A stretch of 64,000 nt of DNA from Corynebacterium casei LMG S-19264 (GTDB lineage: Bacteria > Actinomycetota > Actinomycetes > Mycobacteriales > Mycobacteriaceae): assembly GCF_000550785.1 (NCBI RefSeq), contig NZ_CP004350.1, positions 1,220,009-1,284,008 on the forward strand, given 5' to 3'. The notes below the pieces were generated by a model. That model saw only the letters and a program-made list of their open reading frames with translations, was not told the DNA's origin and ran no database searches. Position numbers and translations under genes: made by a program. Of the stretch, positions 8,340 to 19,609 are shown piece by piece; the stretch's first letter is position 1; every line of letters starts with the position of its first letter.

Positions 8340-9791
8340 CTAGAACGGAGGTTCAGTTTCTAGCTCAAGGACCTCAAAGAGCTTGGAAGCCGGCCATTTT
8401 TCAATGCTCTGGCCCTTCTCATTGAGCTCGTCCGCTCGCTTTTCCTTCGACGTGGTGGTGGCCCACTCACCGAGGACCAAAACGGTGGTCTTCTTCGTCA
8501 CGTTCTTGCCAATCTGACCGCCGTGGTGCGCGATACCGTTCCACAACACGCCCTTGTCAAAGGGCTCGAAGTCACCGGTCAACGTGACATGTTGGCCATA
8601 GAGTGGGGAATCCTTGTCCGCGTCCGGGTTCGGATCGGGGATAGTATCCGGCGTTGCCACCGACTCCCAAGGTGCTGGACGGCGCTGGGCCTTCTTCTCA
8701 CCGGCACCTGCAGACTTTTTCTCAGACGTGGCGGGAGATTCAGAAGAACTCCAAGGGTCCGAGGATGTGCGGTCGCGGAAGTCGGTTCCTGCGCCCAAAT
8801 CTTCCGGAGAAATTGGCGCGGTGTCTTTGCGCAGCACCGGCATGATGTGCTCCGGGGTCATGGTGCCCAGTTGGAATCCCTGTGCATCAAATACGTCGCG
8901 GATGCTTTGCTCACCTTCCACAGGGGAGTCAAACGCCGGTGCCAAAGCCGAAATGATGTGGCCAGCCGCGCGGGCATCATCCAAGGCATCGTGGTGCTTG
9001 AATTCACCAAAGCTCACGGCCTTCGCTACGGTTGGGAGCTTGTGGTTAGCAACTGCGAGAACCTTGGACTTGGAAGCATGGCGAGCCAATGCCAAAGAAC
9101 ACGCCAGCTTCATTTCTGGAACCGGCATCTGGGAGCGAAGGAAAGCTGAGCGAAGCGCAGTGGAATCAAACTGTGCATTGTGCGCGACCAACACATCATC
9201 ACGCATAAACGTCAACAGCTCAGAGGCTGCTTCCGCGAAAGTCTGGGCGTCTTTGACGTCGTCGGCGGTGATGCCGTGGATGGAGATATTGATGTCATCA
9301 AAGTGCTCAATGCCCGCTGGTGGCTTGCACAGCCAGACCTTGGATTCGGTTTCCTCACCGGCTACAAAACGCACGGCACCAATCTGGCAGATAGAGCCCC
9401 AGTTGCCATTGGCGGTTTCCACGTCGACGGCGACAAAGTCCAAGCCAGGGGTAGCAGTAGCAGCCAAAACGCGTTCGCTATCGGCGCCAGCAGGTGCAGA
9501 GCTTGTCGATGCCTTGCCAGAGCGCACATCATTAATCCAGCGCGCGCAGGCCTCCGCGTCCTGGTTCGGCGCGAACACGATCGTCAAGGCATCGGCAGCC
9601 TTGCCTGTGAAAGAAATGACAATCTCACCGTTAGAGGTTGCGCTTGGCTGCATGGCATTAACGCTCTTGATCTCATCAAGAGCGATGTCGCGGCGTTCTT
9701 CGCTGTTGAGCGAGGCCGTAAGCTGCGATGGAACATAGACCAAGTTGCCCTGCGATATGGACAAAGAGGCTCCGAGTGCTGAAACCGTCAC
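8340..9791 (-). CDS. DEDDh 3'-5' exonuclease (DnaQ-like) with C-terminal BRCT domain
   Basis: A 483-residue protein with three parts. Residues 1-95 look like a small PH-like or other all-beta domain. Residues about 110-285 are a DnaQ-family exonuclease: Exo I VAVDVETANG, Exo II HNAQFDSTAL, Exo III HHALDDARAA, giving the acidic DEDD residues and the catalytic His. After a Ser/Ala/Lys/Pro-rich linker, residues about 395-483 form a BRCT domain (GQHVTLTGDF, HHGGQIGKNVTKKTTVLVLGE). Such proteins are thought to act in DNA repair or proofreading away from the main polymerase. glgX ends 27 bases upstream of its start on the same strand. Confidence 0.9.
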   Translation of the reverse strand: MTVSALGASLSISQGNLVYVPSQLTASLNSEERRDIALDEIKSVNAMQPSATSNGEIVISFTGKAADALTIVFAPNQDAEACARWINDVRSGKASTSSAPAGADSERVLAATATPGLDFVAVDVETANGNWGSICQIGAVRFVAGEETESKVWLCKPPAGIEHFDDINISIHGITADDVKDAQTFAEAASELLTFMRDDVLVAHNAQFDSTALRSAFLRSQMPVPEMKLACSLALARHASKSKVLAVANHKLPTVAKAVSFGEFKHHDALDDARAAGHIISALAPAFDSPVEGEQSIRDVFDAQGFQLGTMTPEHIMPVLRKDTAPISPEDLGAGTDFRDRTSSDPWSSSESPATSEKKSAGAGEKKAQRRPAPWESVATPDTIPDPNPDADKDSPLYGQHVTLTGDFEPFDKGVLWNGIAHHGGQIGKNVTKKTTVLVLGEWATTTSKEKRADELNEKGQSIEKWPASKLFEVLELETEPPF

Positions 9792-9818
9792 GTTAAGTGC
9801 TCACGCCTTTCTGCGAAA

Positions 9819-12077
9819 TTACTGCTCTTGTTCCCCAAATTCAGACTCTGACTCAGATTCAGCTTCTGCCTCAGAATGTGAATCTGCGCCAACCAGACTT
9901 GAGTTTGCGGATTCAAATACCGGTGGTTCGGTCTGCTTCAGAACAAGAGTCGAACGGGGTTGAACTAAAATCGTACCCTCTGCGTCATGGATGGTGTCCT
10001 CTTTGGGGTACCCGCCAGGAAAAGCGGTATCAACGATCAGTTGCCATTTCGCGCCCAAATCCTTGGTAGGCAGGCGGAACTCAATTTCTTCATCGTGCGC
10101 GTTGAACATCATGATGAAGGAATCATCCTTGATTTCTTGCCCCGAGCGGTCACGTTCTGTAATCGCGTTGCCGTTGAGGTAGACCATCAGCGCTTTGCCG
10201 AAATCATGATCCCAATCGTCCTGCGTCATCAGCCGGCCGGAAGGCACCAACCATGCCACATCACGTTCGCGTACATCCGCGCCGAGGGGGCCGCCGGAGA
10301 AGAAACGTTGACGACGGAAGACTGGGTGGTTACGGCGAATGGCAATCACTCGCTTGGTAAAGGCGTACAGCTCCGATGGCTTCGCCATGTTCAGCAGTGA
10401 CCAGTCCATCCACGCAATTTCATTGTCCTGGCAATAGACGTTGTTGTTGCCGTCTTGGGAGCGACCCATTTCATCACCATGTGAAATCATGGGCGTGCCC
10501 TGGGACAACAACAAGGTGGTGAGGAAGTTGCGCTGTTGACGGCGGCGCAAACGCAGAATGTCCTCGTCATCAGTTTGGCCCTCAACCCCATGATTCCACG
10601 AGCGGTTATGGGACTCGCCGTCGCGGCCATCTTCACCGTTGGCATCATTGTGCTTCTCGTTATAAGAAACCAAGTCACGCAAGGTAAACCCGTCGTGGGC
10701 GGTGATGAAGTTGATGGACGCGGTTGGGCGACGGCCGTTGTTGGCATAAAGGTCCGAAGAACCCGTTAGACGCGATGCAAACTCGCCCAAAGTGGCGGGC
10801 TCGCCGCGCCAGAAATCACGCACGGTGTCGCGGTACTTACCGTTCCACTCACTCCAGATCGGAGGGAAGTTACCCACCTGATAGCCGTCATGGCCAATAT
10901 CCCACGGCTCCGCGATGAGCTTGACCTGGCTGACCACGGGGTCTTGCTGCACCAGATCGAAGAAGGTGGCTAGCTTATCCACGTCGTCGAGTTCACGGGC
11001 CAGTGTTGCCGCCAAGTCGAAGCGGAAGCCGTCGACGCGCATTTCCTTCACCCAGTAACGCAAGGAATCCATGAGCATCTGCAAAGAATGTGGGTGACGA
11101 ACGTTTAAAGAGTTACCGGTACCGGTGTAGTCCATGTACTTGGACTTATCTTCATCCACTAAGCGGTAGTACGCAGGGTTATCGATACCGCGGAACGCAA
11201 TGGTAGGGCCCAAGTGATTACCCTCAGCGGTGTGGTTGTACACCACATCCAAGATGACCTCAATGCCCGCGGCGTGATAGGCGCGCACCATGGATTTGAA
11301 CTCCGCTACCGCGCCGCCCGGGGTGCGGTCGGAAGAATAATCTTGCTGAGGCGCAAAGAAACCAAAGGTGTTGTACCCCCAGTAATTGCGCAGGCCCAGA
11401 TTGCGCAAGCGGTCGTCTTGCAGGAACTGGTGTACAGGCAACAGTTCCACCGCGGTGATGCCCAGGTCCTGGAAGTACTTGATGACGGAGGGATGAGCCA
11501 TGCCTGCATAGGTGCCGCGAAGATGCTCAGGCACGTCTGGGTGGGTCATCGTCATACCCTTCACGTGGGTTTCATAGATGACAGTTTCCGTCTCTGGCGT
11601 ACGCGGCCGGCGGTCGCCCTTCCAGTTGAAATAAGGGTTGATGACCACGGACAGCATGGTGTGGCCCAATGAGTCTTCTTCATTGCGCCCAGAGCCGGCT
11701 GGCTCAGCGTCGATGTCATAGGAATACAGCGACGCGTGACCATCGAAGCCACCCTCAAAGGAATGAGCATAGGGATCAACCAGCAATTTGCTGGGATCAC
11801 AACGCAAGCCATTTTCTGGATCATAGGGGCCGTGAATACGGTAGCCGTAGCGCTGGCCTGGACCCACAGTAGGAAGATAGCAGTGCCAGACATGAGCCGT
11901 TTCTTCTTCGAGCTCAATGCGCGCCTCATTCATGTCCTCATCAATGAGGCACAATTCAACTTTCTCGGCGATATCGGAAAAGATCGCGAAGTTGGTTCCC
12001 GCGCCATCGAAGGAAGAACCCAAAGGATAAGAACTTCCTGGCCACTGTTGTGTGTATGAACTAATAGATGAGGTCAT
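9819..12077 (-). CDS. glgX: Glycogen debranching enzyme GlgX
   Basis: GlgX hydrolyses alpha-1,6 branches of phosphorylase-trimmed glycogen in the cytoplasm. The 752 residues have an N-terminal CBM48 (WPGSSYPLGSSFDGAGTNFAIF) and a GH13 barrel with all four regions: DVVYNHTAEG, DGFRFDLA (nucleophile Asp), LIAEPWDIG (acid Glu) and FITAHDGFTL. The end carries a strongly acidic Ser/Glu tail (EAEAESESESEFGEQEQ), an unusual extension of unknown purpose. It works together with GlgP, which is encoded about 18 kb away in this window. It is followed by the exonuclease gene after 27 bases and preceded by a TetR gene on the same strand. Confidence 0.95.
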   Translation of the reverse strand: MTSSISSYTQQWPGSSYPLGSSFDGAGTNFAIFSDIAEKVELCLIDEDMNEARIELEEETAHVWHCYLPTVGPGQRYGYRIHGPYDPENGLRCDPSKLLVDPYAHSFEGGFDGHASLYSYDIDAEPAGSGRNEEDSLGHTMLSVVINPYFNWKGDRRPRTPETETVIYETHVKGMTMTHPDVPEHLRGTYAGMAHPSVIKYFQDLGITAVELLPVHQFLQDDRLRNLGLRNYWGYNTFGFFAPQQDYSSDRTPGGAVAEFKSMVRAYHAAGIEVILDVVYNHTAEGNHLGPTIAFRGIDNPAYYRLVDEDKSKYMDYTGTGNSLNVRHPHSLQMLMDSLRYWVKEMRVDGFRFDLAATLARELDDVDKLATFFDLVQQDPVVSQVKLIAEPWDIGHDGYQVGNFPPIWSEWNGKYRDTVRDFWRGEPATLGEFASRLTGSSDLYANNGRRPTASINFITAHDGFTLRDLVSYNEKHNDANGEDGRDGESHNRSWNHGVEGQTDDEDILRLRRRQQRNFLTTLLLSQGTPMISHGDEMGRSQDGNNNVYCQDNEIAWMDWSLLNMAKPSELYAFTKRVIAIRRNHPVFRRQRFFSGGPLGADVRERDVAWLVPSGRLMTQDDWDHDFGKALMVYLNGNAITERDRSGQEIKDDSFIMMFNAHDEEIEFRLPTKDLGAKWQLIVDTAFPGGYPKEDTIHDAEGTILVQPRSTLVLKQTEPPVFESANSSLVGADSHSEAEAESESESEFGEQEQ

Positions 12078-12156
12078 GGTTGAGAAGCTTAATGCATAAG
12101 GCGCGTTCTGGCGCCTTATCCAGCACCTAAAAGAAACTAGAAGAGGATAGAGGCAA

Positions 12157-12726
12157 TCAGTGTGCAGAAGCTGCTACGCCGGCGATGATGATCTCAGCAC
12201 CTCGCATCAGTGCCGCATCATCGAAGGGATTCTCAGGCGTGCTGGAGTCCTCAGAAGCGGAGTCACCCTTGGCCGCTTGCATAAGTTGCGCCAATTGGGC
12301 CCGGTTTTGATCCATCACTGTTGCGCCCAAGACCAAGTGCACAAGTGTCTGCGCGGCAACGATGCGGGTCGATTCTTCTGCATTGACCTCCCGCAGAGAA
12401 TCAGCAAACTTCTGCGTTAGAACCGTCCATGTGGGGGAGTCTGCTTGGGAAAGCGCTGCGGTGACAAGCTCTGCACCGTCACGGTGATACAACAATATCT
12501 TGCGCAGCTTTGCTACCAAGTCCAGCGTTGAATCCCCATCTAGGTGGGCAACAAAACTTGAAGCGATTTCCGCAATAAGCGCCTGCTTGTTTGCGACATG
12601 CCAGTACAGCGCGCCGGGCACAACCCCTAGTGTGGTGGCGATTCGGCGCATAGTCATGTCCGCAAAACCGTAGGTGTCTAGGAGCTCTACGGCTGTTGTG
12701 ATGATGTCTTCGCGGGTCAACTGCAC
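12157..12726 (-). CDS. TetR-family transcriptional regulator
   Basis: A 189-residue TetR-type repressor. The N-terminal helix-turn-helix lies in residues about 5-47 (DIITTAVELLDTYGFADMTMRRIA, then GALYWHVANKQALI), the usual GxLYxHxxxKxxL recognition pattern. The C-terminal all-helical ligand domain has no identifiable ligand. It sits upstream of glgX on the same strand and diverges from the lipoprotein gene at 12938, so either could be a target. There is an Ala-rich end (GVAASAH). Confidence 0.9.
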   Translation of the reverse strand: MQLTREDIITTAVELLDTYGFADMTMRRIATTLGVVPGALYWHVANKQALIAEIASSFVAHLDGDSTLDLVAKLRKILLYHRDGAELVTAALSQADSPTWTVLTQKFADSLREVNAEESTRIVAAQTLVHLVLGATVMDQNRAQLAQLMQAAKGDSASEDSSTPENPFDDAALMRGAEIIIAGVAASAH

Positions 12727-12838
12727 AGCACCGGAGTCTACCCAATGTGCGATAGCTGAGATTAGTTGACATGTTCACAGGGAGCTTTGAGGTTTCCTTA
12801 AAGGGCTGGGGAACATTGAATTGTTAGGATATAACGCA

Positions 12839-12862
12839 CACGATGTCTGCCACGATGTACAA
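12839..12862. repeat. Tandem direct repeat in the TetR / lipoprotein intergenic region
   Basis: Two adjacent 12-base units, CACGATGTCTGC and CACGATGTACAA, share their first eight bases and lie about 90 bases before the lipoprotein start. They could be a regulator site; no classical TetR palindrome is evident. Confidence 0.35.
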
Positions 12863-12937
12863 GTAAGATGTTTTGGCGTCTGAGATTTTTCAAAACTTCG
12901 TACAACGCAGCAAGCACAAACTAATTCAGGAGAAAAC

Positions 12938-13657
12938 TTGTCTTTTCCACGCCCGATGAAATTGTCCACCGCCGCGCTCGCACTGGTAGCACCATTAGCG
13001 CTTGTTGCTTGTAGCTCCGGCGAAAGCGAGGATGAAGCTGCGGCAACCACGTCCGCAGTCACCTCGACCGTAGAAGCTACCTCCGAAGAGGAGACCACCT
13101 CTGAGGAAGCAACGTCGGAGGAAACCACCACGTCGGAGGAAACCACCACGTCGGAGGCCGCGGAAACCACTGAGGCAGATACTCAGGCACAGGCTGCTCC
13201 GCAAGAGCCAGCCGCACAAGATGGCGGCGCTGCTGCCGGTGCCGGTGCTGCGGCAGACGCAGCTGCTGGTAACCCATTGGGTACCGAAGAACTTCAGCCA
13301 GTCGAAGGCGGCCAGGCTGCCGATGAAGCAACTAGTGGCCAGATTTCCGCGCTGGTGAACGGCTGGTATGAGGTTCCGGATATGCGTGCTTACATGCGCT
13401 ACATCCCGGACAACACTTGCTCCCAGGTTCTGGCAGAAAACCCAGACGTGAACAATGTTGATTACAACATGTTCCCGCAGATCCCTATGGCTCAGGTGAG
13501 CACCAACTGGAACGCTGCTGGCGTTCAGTCCATTGATGACCTGACTGTCAACGGCAATGATGCTTCTGCAACAGTCACCGTTAACACCGGTGAAGGCGTA
13601 GACACCTCAGTTATGCGCTTCAAGAATGAGGGCGGTAGCTGGTTATTCTGTAACTAA
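12938..13657 (+). CDS. Lipoprotein with Ser/Thr/Glu-rich linker
   Basis: A 239-residue lipoprotein. The TTG at 12938 is chosen because AGGAGA stands 5 bases before it. The signal ends in the lipobox LVAC, placing the lipidated Cys at residue 25. Residues about 30-110 are low-complexity (TTSEE and related units, then Ala/Gln/Gly), probably a wall-spanning linker. The C-terminal 110 residues (ALVNGWYEVPDMRAYMRYIP, and a final beta-rich part ending SWLFCN) form a small folded domain with two Cys; the shape recalls DUF4878/NTF2-like lipoprotein domains, but this is not certain. It depends on Lgt, which is encoded at 24004. A membrane-protein gene follows after 28 bases. Confidence 0.85.
   Translation: MSFPRPMKLSTAALALVAPLALVACSSGESEDEAAATTSAVTSTVEATSEEETTSEEATSEETTTSEETTTSEAAETTEADTQAQAAPQEPAAQDGGAAAGAGAAADAAAGNPLGTEELQPVEGGQAADEATSGQISALVNGWYEVPDMRAYMRYIPDNTCSQVLAENPDVNNVDYNMFPQIPMAQVSTNWNAAGVQSIDDLTVNGNDASATVTVNTGEGVDTSVMRFKNEGGSWLFCN
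13112..13157 (+). repeat. 18-bp tandem repeat inside the lipoprotein linker
   Basis: Unit ACGTCGGAGGAAACCACC occurs twice in full (13112-13129, 13130-13147) and once in part (to 13157), encoding TSEETT repeats. Being a multiple of three, copy-number change would lengthen or shorten the linker in frame. Confidence 0.85.
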
Positions 13658-13685
13658 GGCAAGAAATTAGTTACTCTTAGCAACC

Positions 13686-14240
13686 GTGGCACGTTCAATT
13701 TTTCCCCGCACCGTCGGCTTTGGTGCGGGGCTTCTTGCATTAGTTTTGGTTGTCTATTCCGTATTCGGAATCTTGTGGGGCCTATGGCGCCCAACAATGA
13801 CAGCGACCGCTGTTGAAGGCGGCGGTTTCGCCATCGATTCAACCTCCAATGCGCAATTTCAAGGTTTCGGCACCTTTGTTGTCGCCACCGCACTTTTGGC
13901 CGGAGTCATTTCCTTCGGTGTATTTAAGTACGCCAAAGCCCGCCGCGGACTTGGCACCATGATGTACCTAGCTATTTTGACAGTCATTGGTTCGCTGGCT
14001 TTTTGGCTCGTGGGCGGATTCGTTGCCCAAACAATGCCGGATGTCAGTTCTGAAGTGGGAAGCCAGGTGGAATGGACACCGACCTTCGCGCCTGGTCTTG
14101 GCTTGAGCGCAGCACCATTTCTATCTTTACTGGTGTATTGGTCGGGGCTCTACTTGGTTATTGGCGACTCCCGTGATGATGACGCAGCCGGTGGGTTGGG
14201 GAGCTCACAGCCCGTTGAAGTAGGACAACCCCTTTATTGA
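13686..14240 (+). CDS. Four-helix membrane protein of unknown function
   Basis: A 184-residue protein with hydrophobic segments at about residues 9-34, 60-82, 96-118 and 140-160, and a polar C-terminus with an Asp pair region (DSRDDDAAGG). GTG start. It follows the lipoprotein gene by 28 bases and lies ahead of the histidine operon; gene neighbourhoods of this kind (secreted protein, membrane protein, hisD) are found in other corynebacteria. No family recognised. Confidence 0.75.
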   Translation: MARSIFPRTVGFGAGLLALVLVVYSVFGILWGLWRPTMTATAVEGGGFAIDSTSNAQFQGFGTFVVATALLAGVISFGVFKYAKARRGLGTMMYLAILTVIGSLAFWLVGGFVAQTMPDVSSEVGSQVEWTPTFAPGLGLSAAPFLSLLVYWSGLYLVIGDSRDDDAAGGLGSSQPVEVGQPLY

Positions 14241-14381
14241 TTTCGGTTGCATTGAGGCGTGAGTCTAAGGGTTGATATGCGTGGTTGTGCATGGAATACG
14301 GGTGTTCATTCTTAAGAAGAGGAATAGCGGTCGTATGATAGGTTAAAGCACCTAATAACACTCGTTGGAAAGGCCAGCTCA
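14241..14381 (+). promoter_or_regulatory. Leader and probable promoter region of the his operon
   Basis: 141 bases before hisD. TATGAT at 14334-14339 is a fair -10 candidate about 42 bases ahead of the ATG; the -35 match is poor. GGAAAGG about 8 bases before the ATG is the ribosome binding site. I looked for a T-box (TGGNACCGCG-like) or a His-rich leader peptide and saw neither. Confidence 0.4.
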
Positions 14382-16816
<2,435 letters not shown>

Positions 16817-16817
16817 T

Positions 16818-17420
16818 ATGGCGCAACGAGTAGGTATGGCGGAACGCAAAACATCTGAATCTGACATCACGGTTGAAATCAACCTGGATGGTACCGGCAA
16901 GTCCGACATTTCCACTGGGCTGCCATTTTTTGACCACATGCTCACCGCGTTTGCTACGCACGGCAGCTTCGACTTGAAGGTGCACGCGAAAGGCGATGTA
17001 GAGATCGACGCCCACCACACCGTCGAAGACACCGCGATTGTCTTAGGCCGCGCTTTTAGCGAAGCCATTGGGGATAAGAAGGGTATTCGTCGTTTCGGAT
17101 CGCAGTGGCTGCCGATGGACGAGGCGCTGGTTGAAGCCGTCATCGATATCTCTGGCCGCGCCTACTACGTCATGAACGGCGAGCCAGAAAACATGGACTG
17201 GCAGATCATCGGCGGTCACTATGCCACCGTGATCAACCGCCACTTCTTTGAAACCTTTGCTATCCACTCGCAGACCACACTGCACGTCAATGTGCGCTAC
17301 GGCCGCGACCCGCACCACATCACCGAAGCAGAATACAAGGCTGTGGCCCGCGCGTTGCGCCAAGCGGTGGAAAATGACCCACGTCAATCAGGTATTCCAT
17401 CCACCAAGGGAGCTCTGTAG
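16818..17420 (+). CDS. hisB: Imidazoleglycerol-phosphate dehydratase
   Basis: Monofunctional HisB (200 aa), which dehydrates imidazole-glycerol phosphate to imidazole-acetol phosphate using manganese. The paired metal-binding motifs are visible: FFDHMLTAF and [11 protein letters not shown] in the first half, and [14 protein letters not shown] plus [14 protein letters not shown] in the second. The ATG at 16818 matches the family N-terminus; an upstream in-frame TTG at 16800 overlapping hisC is less likely. The C-terminal phosphatase half of the enterobacterial enzyme is absent, as expected in Actinobacteria. Confidence 0.97.
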   Translation: MAQRVGMAERKTSESDITVEINLDGTGKSDISTGLPFFDHMLTAFATHGSFDLKVHAKGDVEIDAHHTVEDTAIVLGRAFSEAIGDKKGIRRFGSQWLPMDEALVEAVIDISGRAYYVMNGEPENMDWQIIGGHYATVINRHFFETFAIHSQTTLHVNVRYGRDPHHITEAEYKAVARALRQAVENDPRQSGIPSTKGAL

Positions 17421-17428
17421 ACTCCGCC

Positions 17429-17590
17429 GTGTACCTAGTTGTAATTTTGATGTTCCTCGTCGCCGGCATGTTGGTGGGAGGAGCGTGGACAGCGTATAAA
17501 CAAGGCGCTAAGTTTTGGACAGCGATTGCCGCAATCCTGGCCCTGGCAGCTTCGGCGACTGCTATTGCATGGATGATAGGAGAGATGTAG
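17429..17590 (+). CDS. 53-aa membrane protein inside the his cluster
   Basis: A short GTG-initiated frame between hisB and the transporter: YLVVILMFLVAGMLVGGAW, a short polar turn (TAYKQGAKFW), then a second hydrophobic helix ending WMIGEM. Two transmembrane helices with a basic loop are predicted. It fills the gap exactly (8 bases after hisB, 3 bases before the next start), which supports it as a real gene. Function unknown; perhaps a partner of the adjacent transporter. Confidence 0.7.
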   Translation: MYLVVILMFLVAGMLVGGAWTAYKQGAKFWTAIAAILALAASATAIAWMIGEM

Positions 17591-17593
17591 TAA

Positions 17594-18955
17594 TTGGCTA
17601 AAAACCGCAAGAACGCCGACAACGAGATCCGCCTTCACACCGTCGATGACGCGAATACCCCAGCGCCCAAGCTGGGGCCGGATGCTTCCCAGGCTCCGGA
17701 AAAGATGAGTCTGTGGAAAGTCCCTGGCTTTTCACCCACCATGGTTGCCGTGGCGGCAGCATTCGGTGCTTGGTCAATCTTGTTGCCTGTTGTACCAACC
17801 CAGGTCATTGAAAACGGTGGTGCACCTGCACTCGCGGGTGCATCCACCGGCATTTTCATGGCTGCTACCGTGCTGACGCAGATATTTACCCCGTGGATGC
17901 TGCGCAAATTCGGATATCGCCCGTTGATGGCGGTATCCGCTTTCATGCTCGGTGTGCCAGCTTTAGGTCACCTGTTTGGTACTGAAGCCTGGGCGGTCTT
18001 GCTGTTTTCGGCCTTGCGCGGCACTGGTTTCGGCGCGTTAACTGTTGCTGAGGCAGCGTTGATGGCGGAGCTCGTTCCGCTGAAGTACCTGGGCAAAGCC
18101 ACCGGCCTGCTGGGTGTGTTCGTGGGTGCTGCCCAAATGGTCTTCCTCCCAATCGGTCTTTTCATGTCCTCGTCGTGGGGCTATGACATCACCTACATTG
18201 CGGCTGCTGTCATCGCCGTTGTCGCAGTCGGCATGGTCTTTAGAATCCCTGATATTCATCCCAAGAATGAGTCGGAAAATTCAGCAGGTGAGGGGACCAG
18301 CGAGCATGCACGCCGACGGGTGTCGATGTGGAAACTTGTTCTGGTGCCTGCACTTGGGCTGAGCGCAATTTCCATGAGCTACGGCGTGGTGTCTTCCTTC
18401 TTGCCGGCTACTGTCACCGAGCTTGACCCGCTCACGGGCGCCACCTTGGGCGGCATCATGTTGTCCATCGTTGGTGGCTCGGCCATGATTTCGCGCTACT
18501 TGGCTGGCTCTGCGGCCGACCGCTTCGGGGAAGCAGGACGGCTGTATATCCCAGGACAGCTGGTGTCCTTCTTCGGCATGGCACTGATGTCTGGTGCGAT
18601 TGTTGCAGGCTGGTCCGTGTGGTGGCTGGTCGTTGCGGCCGCACTGTTCGGCCTGGGCTTTGGTGTGGTGCAGCAAGAAGCATTGCTGTCGATGTTCCAG
18701 CGCCTGCCTCGCAACCGATCATCCGAGGCATCGGCGTTGTGGAATATCGCCTATGACGGCGGAACGGGGCTTGGCTCCATGGTCTTTGCCGGTGTTGTTG
18801 CAGGTGCCGGTTATGCCGGTGGCTACGCTGCCGGTGCCGCGGTCATCGTCATTGGTGTTGGTCTGACCAGCCTGGACAGGTTTATGGGCAAGCATCGAAT
18901 TAGTGAATATGACAATATTAAAACTCGCCTCAAGCGCCTGCGAAAGGACAGATAA
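17594..18955 (+). CDS. MFS transporter in the his cluster
   Basis: A 453-residue major facilitator with about 12 hydrophobic segments, split by a charged central loop (PDIHPKNESENSAGEGTSEHARRRVS, near residues 215-240). A polar N-terminal stretch of about 40 residues precedes the first helix. The TTG start has GGAGAG about 9 bases upstream. The position between hisB and hisH is shared with C. glutamicum; the substrate is unknown, and export of a pathway compound or amino acid is only a guess. Confidence 0.88.
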   Translation: MAKNRKNADNEIRLHTVDDANTPAPKLGPDASQAPEKMSLWKVPGFSPTMVAVAAAFGAWSILLPVVPTQVIENGGAPALAGASTGIFMAATVLTQIFTPWMLRKFGYRPLMAVSAFMLGVPALGHLFGTEAWAVLLFSALRGTGFGALTVAEAALMAELVPLKYLGKATGLLGVFVGAAQMVFLPIGLFMSSSWGYDITYIAAAVIAVVAVGMVFRIPDIHPKNESENSAGEGTSEHARRRVSMWKLVLVPALGLSAISMSYGVVSSFLPATVTELDPLTGATLGGIMLSIVGGSAMISRYLAGSAADRFGEAGRLYIPGQLVSFFGMALMSGAIVAGWSVWWLVVAAALFGLGFGVVQQEALLSMFQRLPRNRSSEASALWNIAYDGGTGLGSMVFAGVVAGAGYAGGYAAGAAVIVIGVGLTSLDRFMGKHRISEYDNIKTRLKRLRKDR

Positions 18956-18958
18956 ATT

Positions 18959-19594
18959 ATGGCCAATAACAACGTCGCCCTGTTGGATTACGGGGCAGGC
19001 AACCTGCGCTCGGCGCAGCGCGCTTTAGAACACGTTGGCGCGAATGTCACCGTGACTTCCGATCCCAAGGTGGCAGCGGAAGCCGATGGCCTTCTGGTGC
19101 CAGGCGTGGGTGCCTTTGCCGCCTGCATGGAAGGACTGAATGCGATTCAGGGACCACGGATCATCGGCCAGCGCCTTGCTGGCGGCCGCCCGGTCTTAGG
19201 CATCTGCGTGGGCATGCAGGTCATGTTCGATGCTGGCAATGAGCATGGCGTGCATGCCCAAGGCTGCGGCGAATGGCCGGGGTTAGTAGAGCGCTTGCAT
19301 GCCGATGTTTTGCCGCACATGGGCTGGAACACGGTGGACATGCACGCGGACTCCGAACTGTTCGCAGGGCTGGATGAAGACACCCGCTTTTATTTCGTGC
19401 ATTCCTATGGCGTGCGCCGCTGGGAGCTGGAAACTGAAATCACTATTCCGCCGACCGTGACCTGGTCACGCCATGAGAGCGATCCTTTCGTGGCGGCAGT
19501 AGAAAACGGCCCGTTGTGGGCAACCCAATTCCACCCTGAAAAATCAGGGGAAGCCGGCCTGCATTTATTGCGTAACTGGTTGGGACAACTCTAG
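18959..19594 (+). CDS. hisH: Imidazole glycerol phosphate synthase, glutaminase subunit
   Basis: HisH is the class I glutamine amidotransferase that supplies ammonia to HisF. The 211 residues show [19 protein letters not shown], the nucleophile motif GICVGMQ, and the catalytic His-Glu pair in QFHPEKSG. hisF is four genes downstream in the same operon, so both subunits of the complex come from one transcript. Confidence 0.96.
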   Translation: MANNNVALLDYGAGNLRSAQRALEHVGANVTVTSDPKVAAEADGLLVPGVGAFAACMEGLNAIQGPRIIGQRLAGGRPVLGICVGMQVMFDAGNEHGVHAQGCGEWPGLVERLHADVLPHMGWNTVDMHADSELFAGLDEDTRFYFVHSYGVRRWELETEITIPPTVTWSRHESDPFVAAVENGPLWATQFHPEKSGEAGLHLLRNWLGQL

Positions 19595-19609
19595 GTAGGA
19601 TAGGACACC

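Noticed and set aside
8614-9738. 374-codon plus-strand frame opposite the exonuclease
   Set aside because: It lies entirely inside the exonuclease-BRCT gene, whose motifs are clear on the other strand; no recognisable domain.
14278-14326. 12-codon frame with one His before hisD as an attenuator peptide
   Set aside because: A single His codon and no competing hairpins or T-box sequence; not enough for attenuation.
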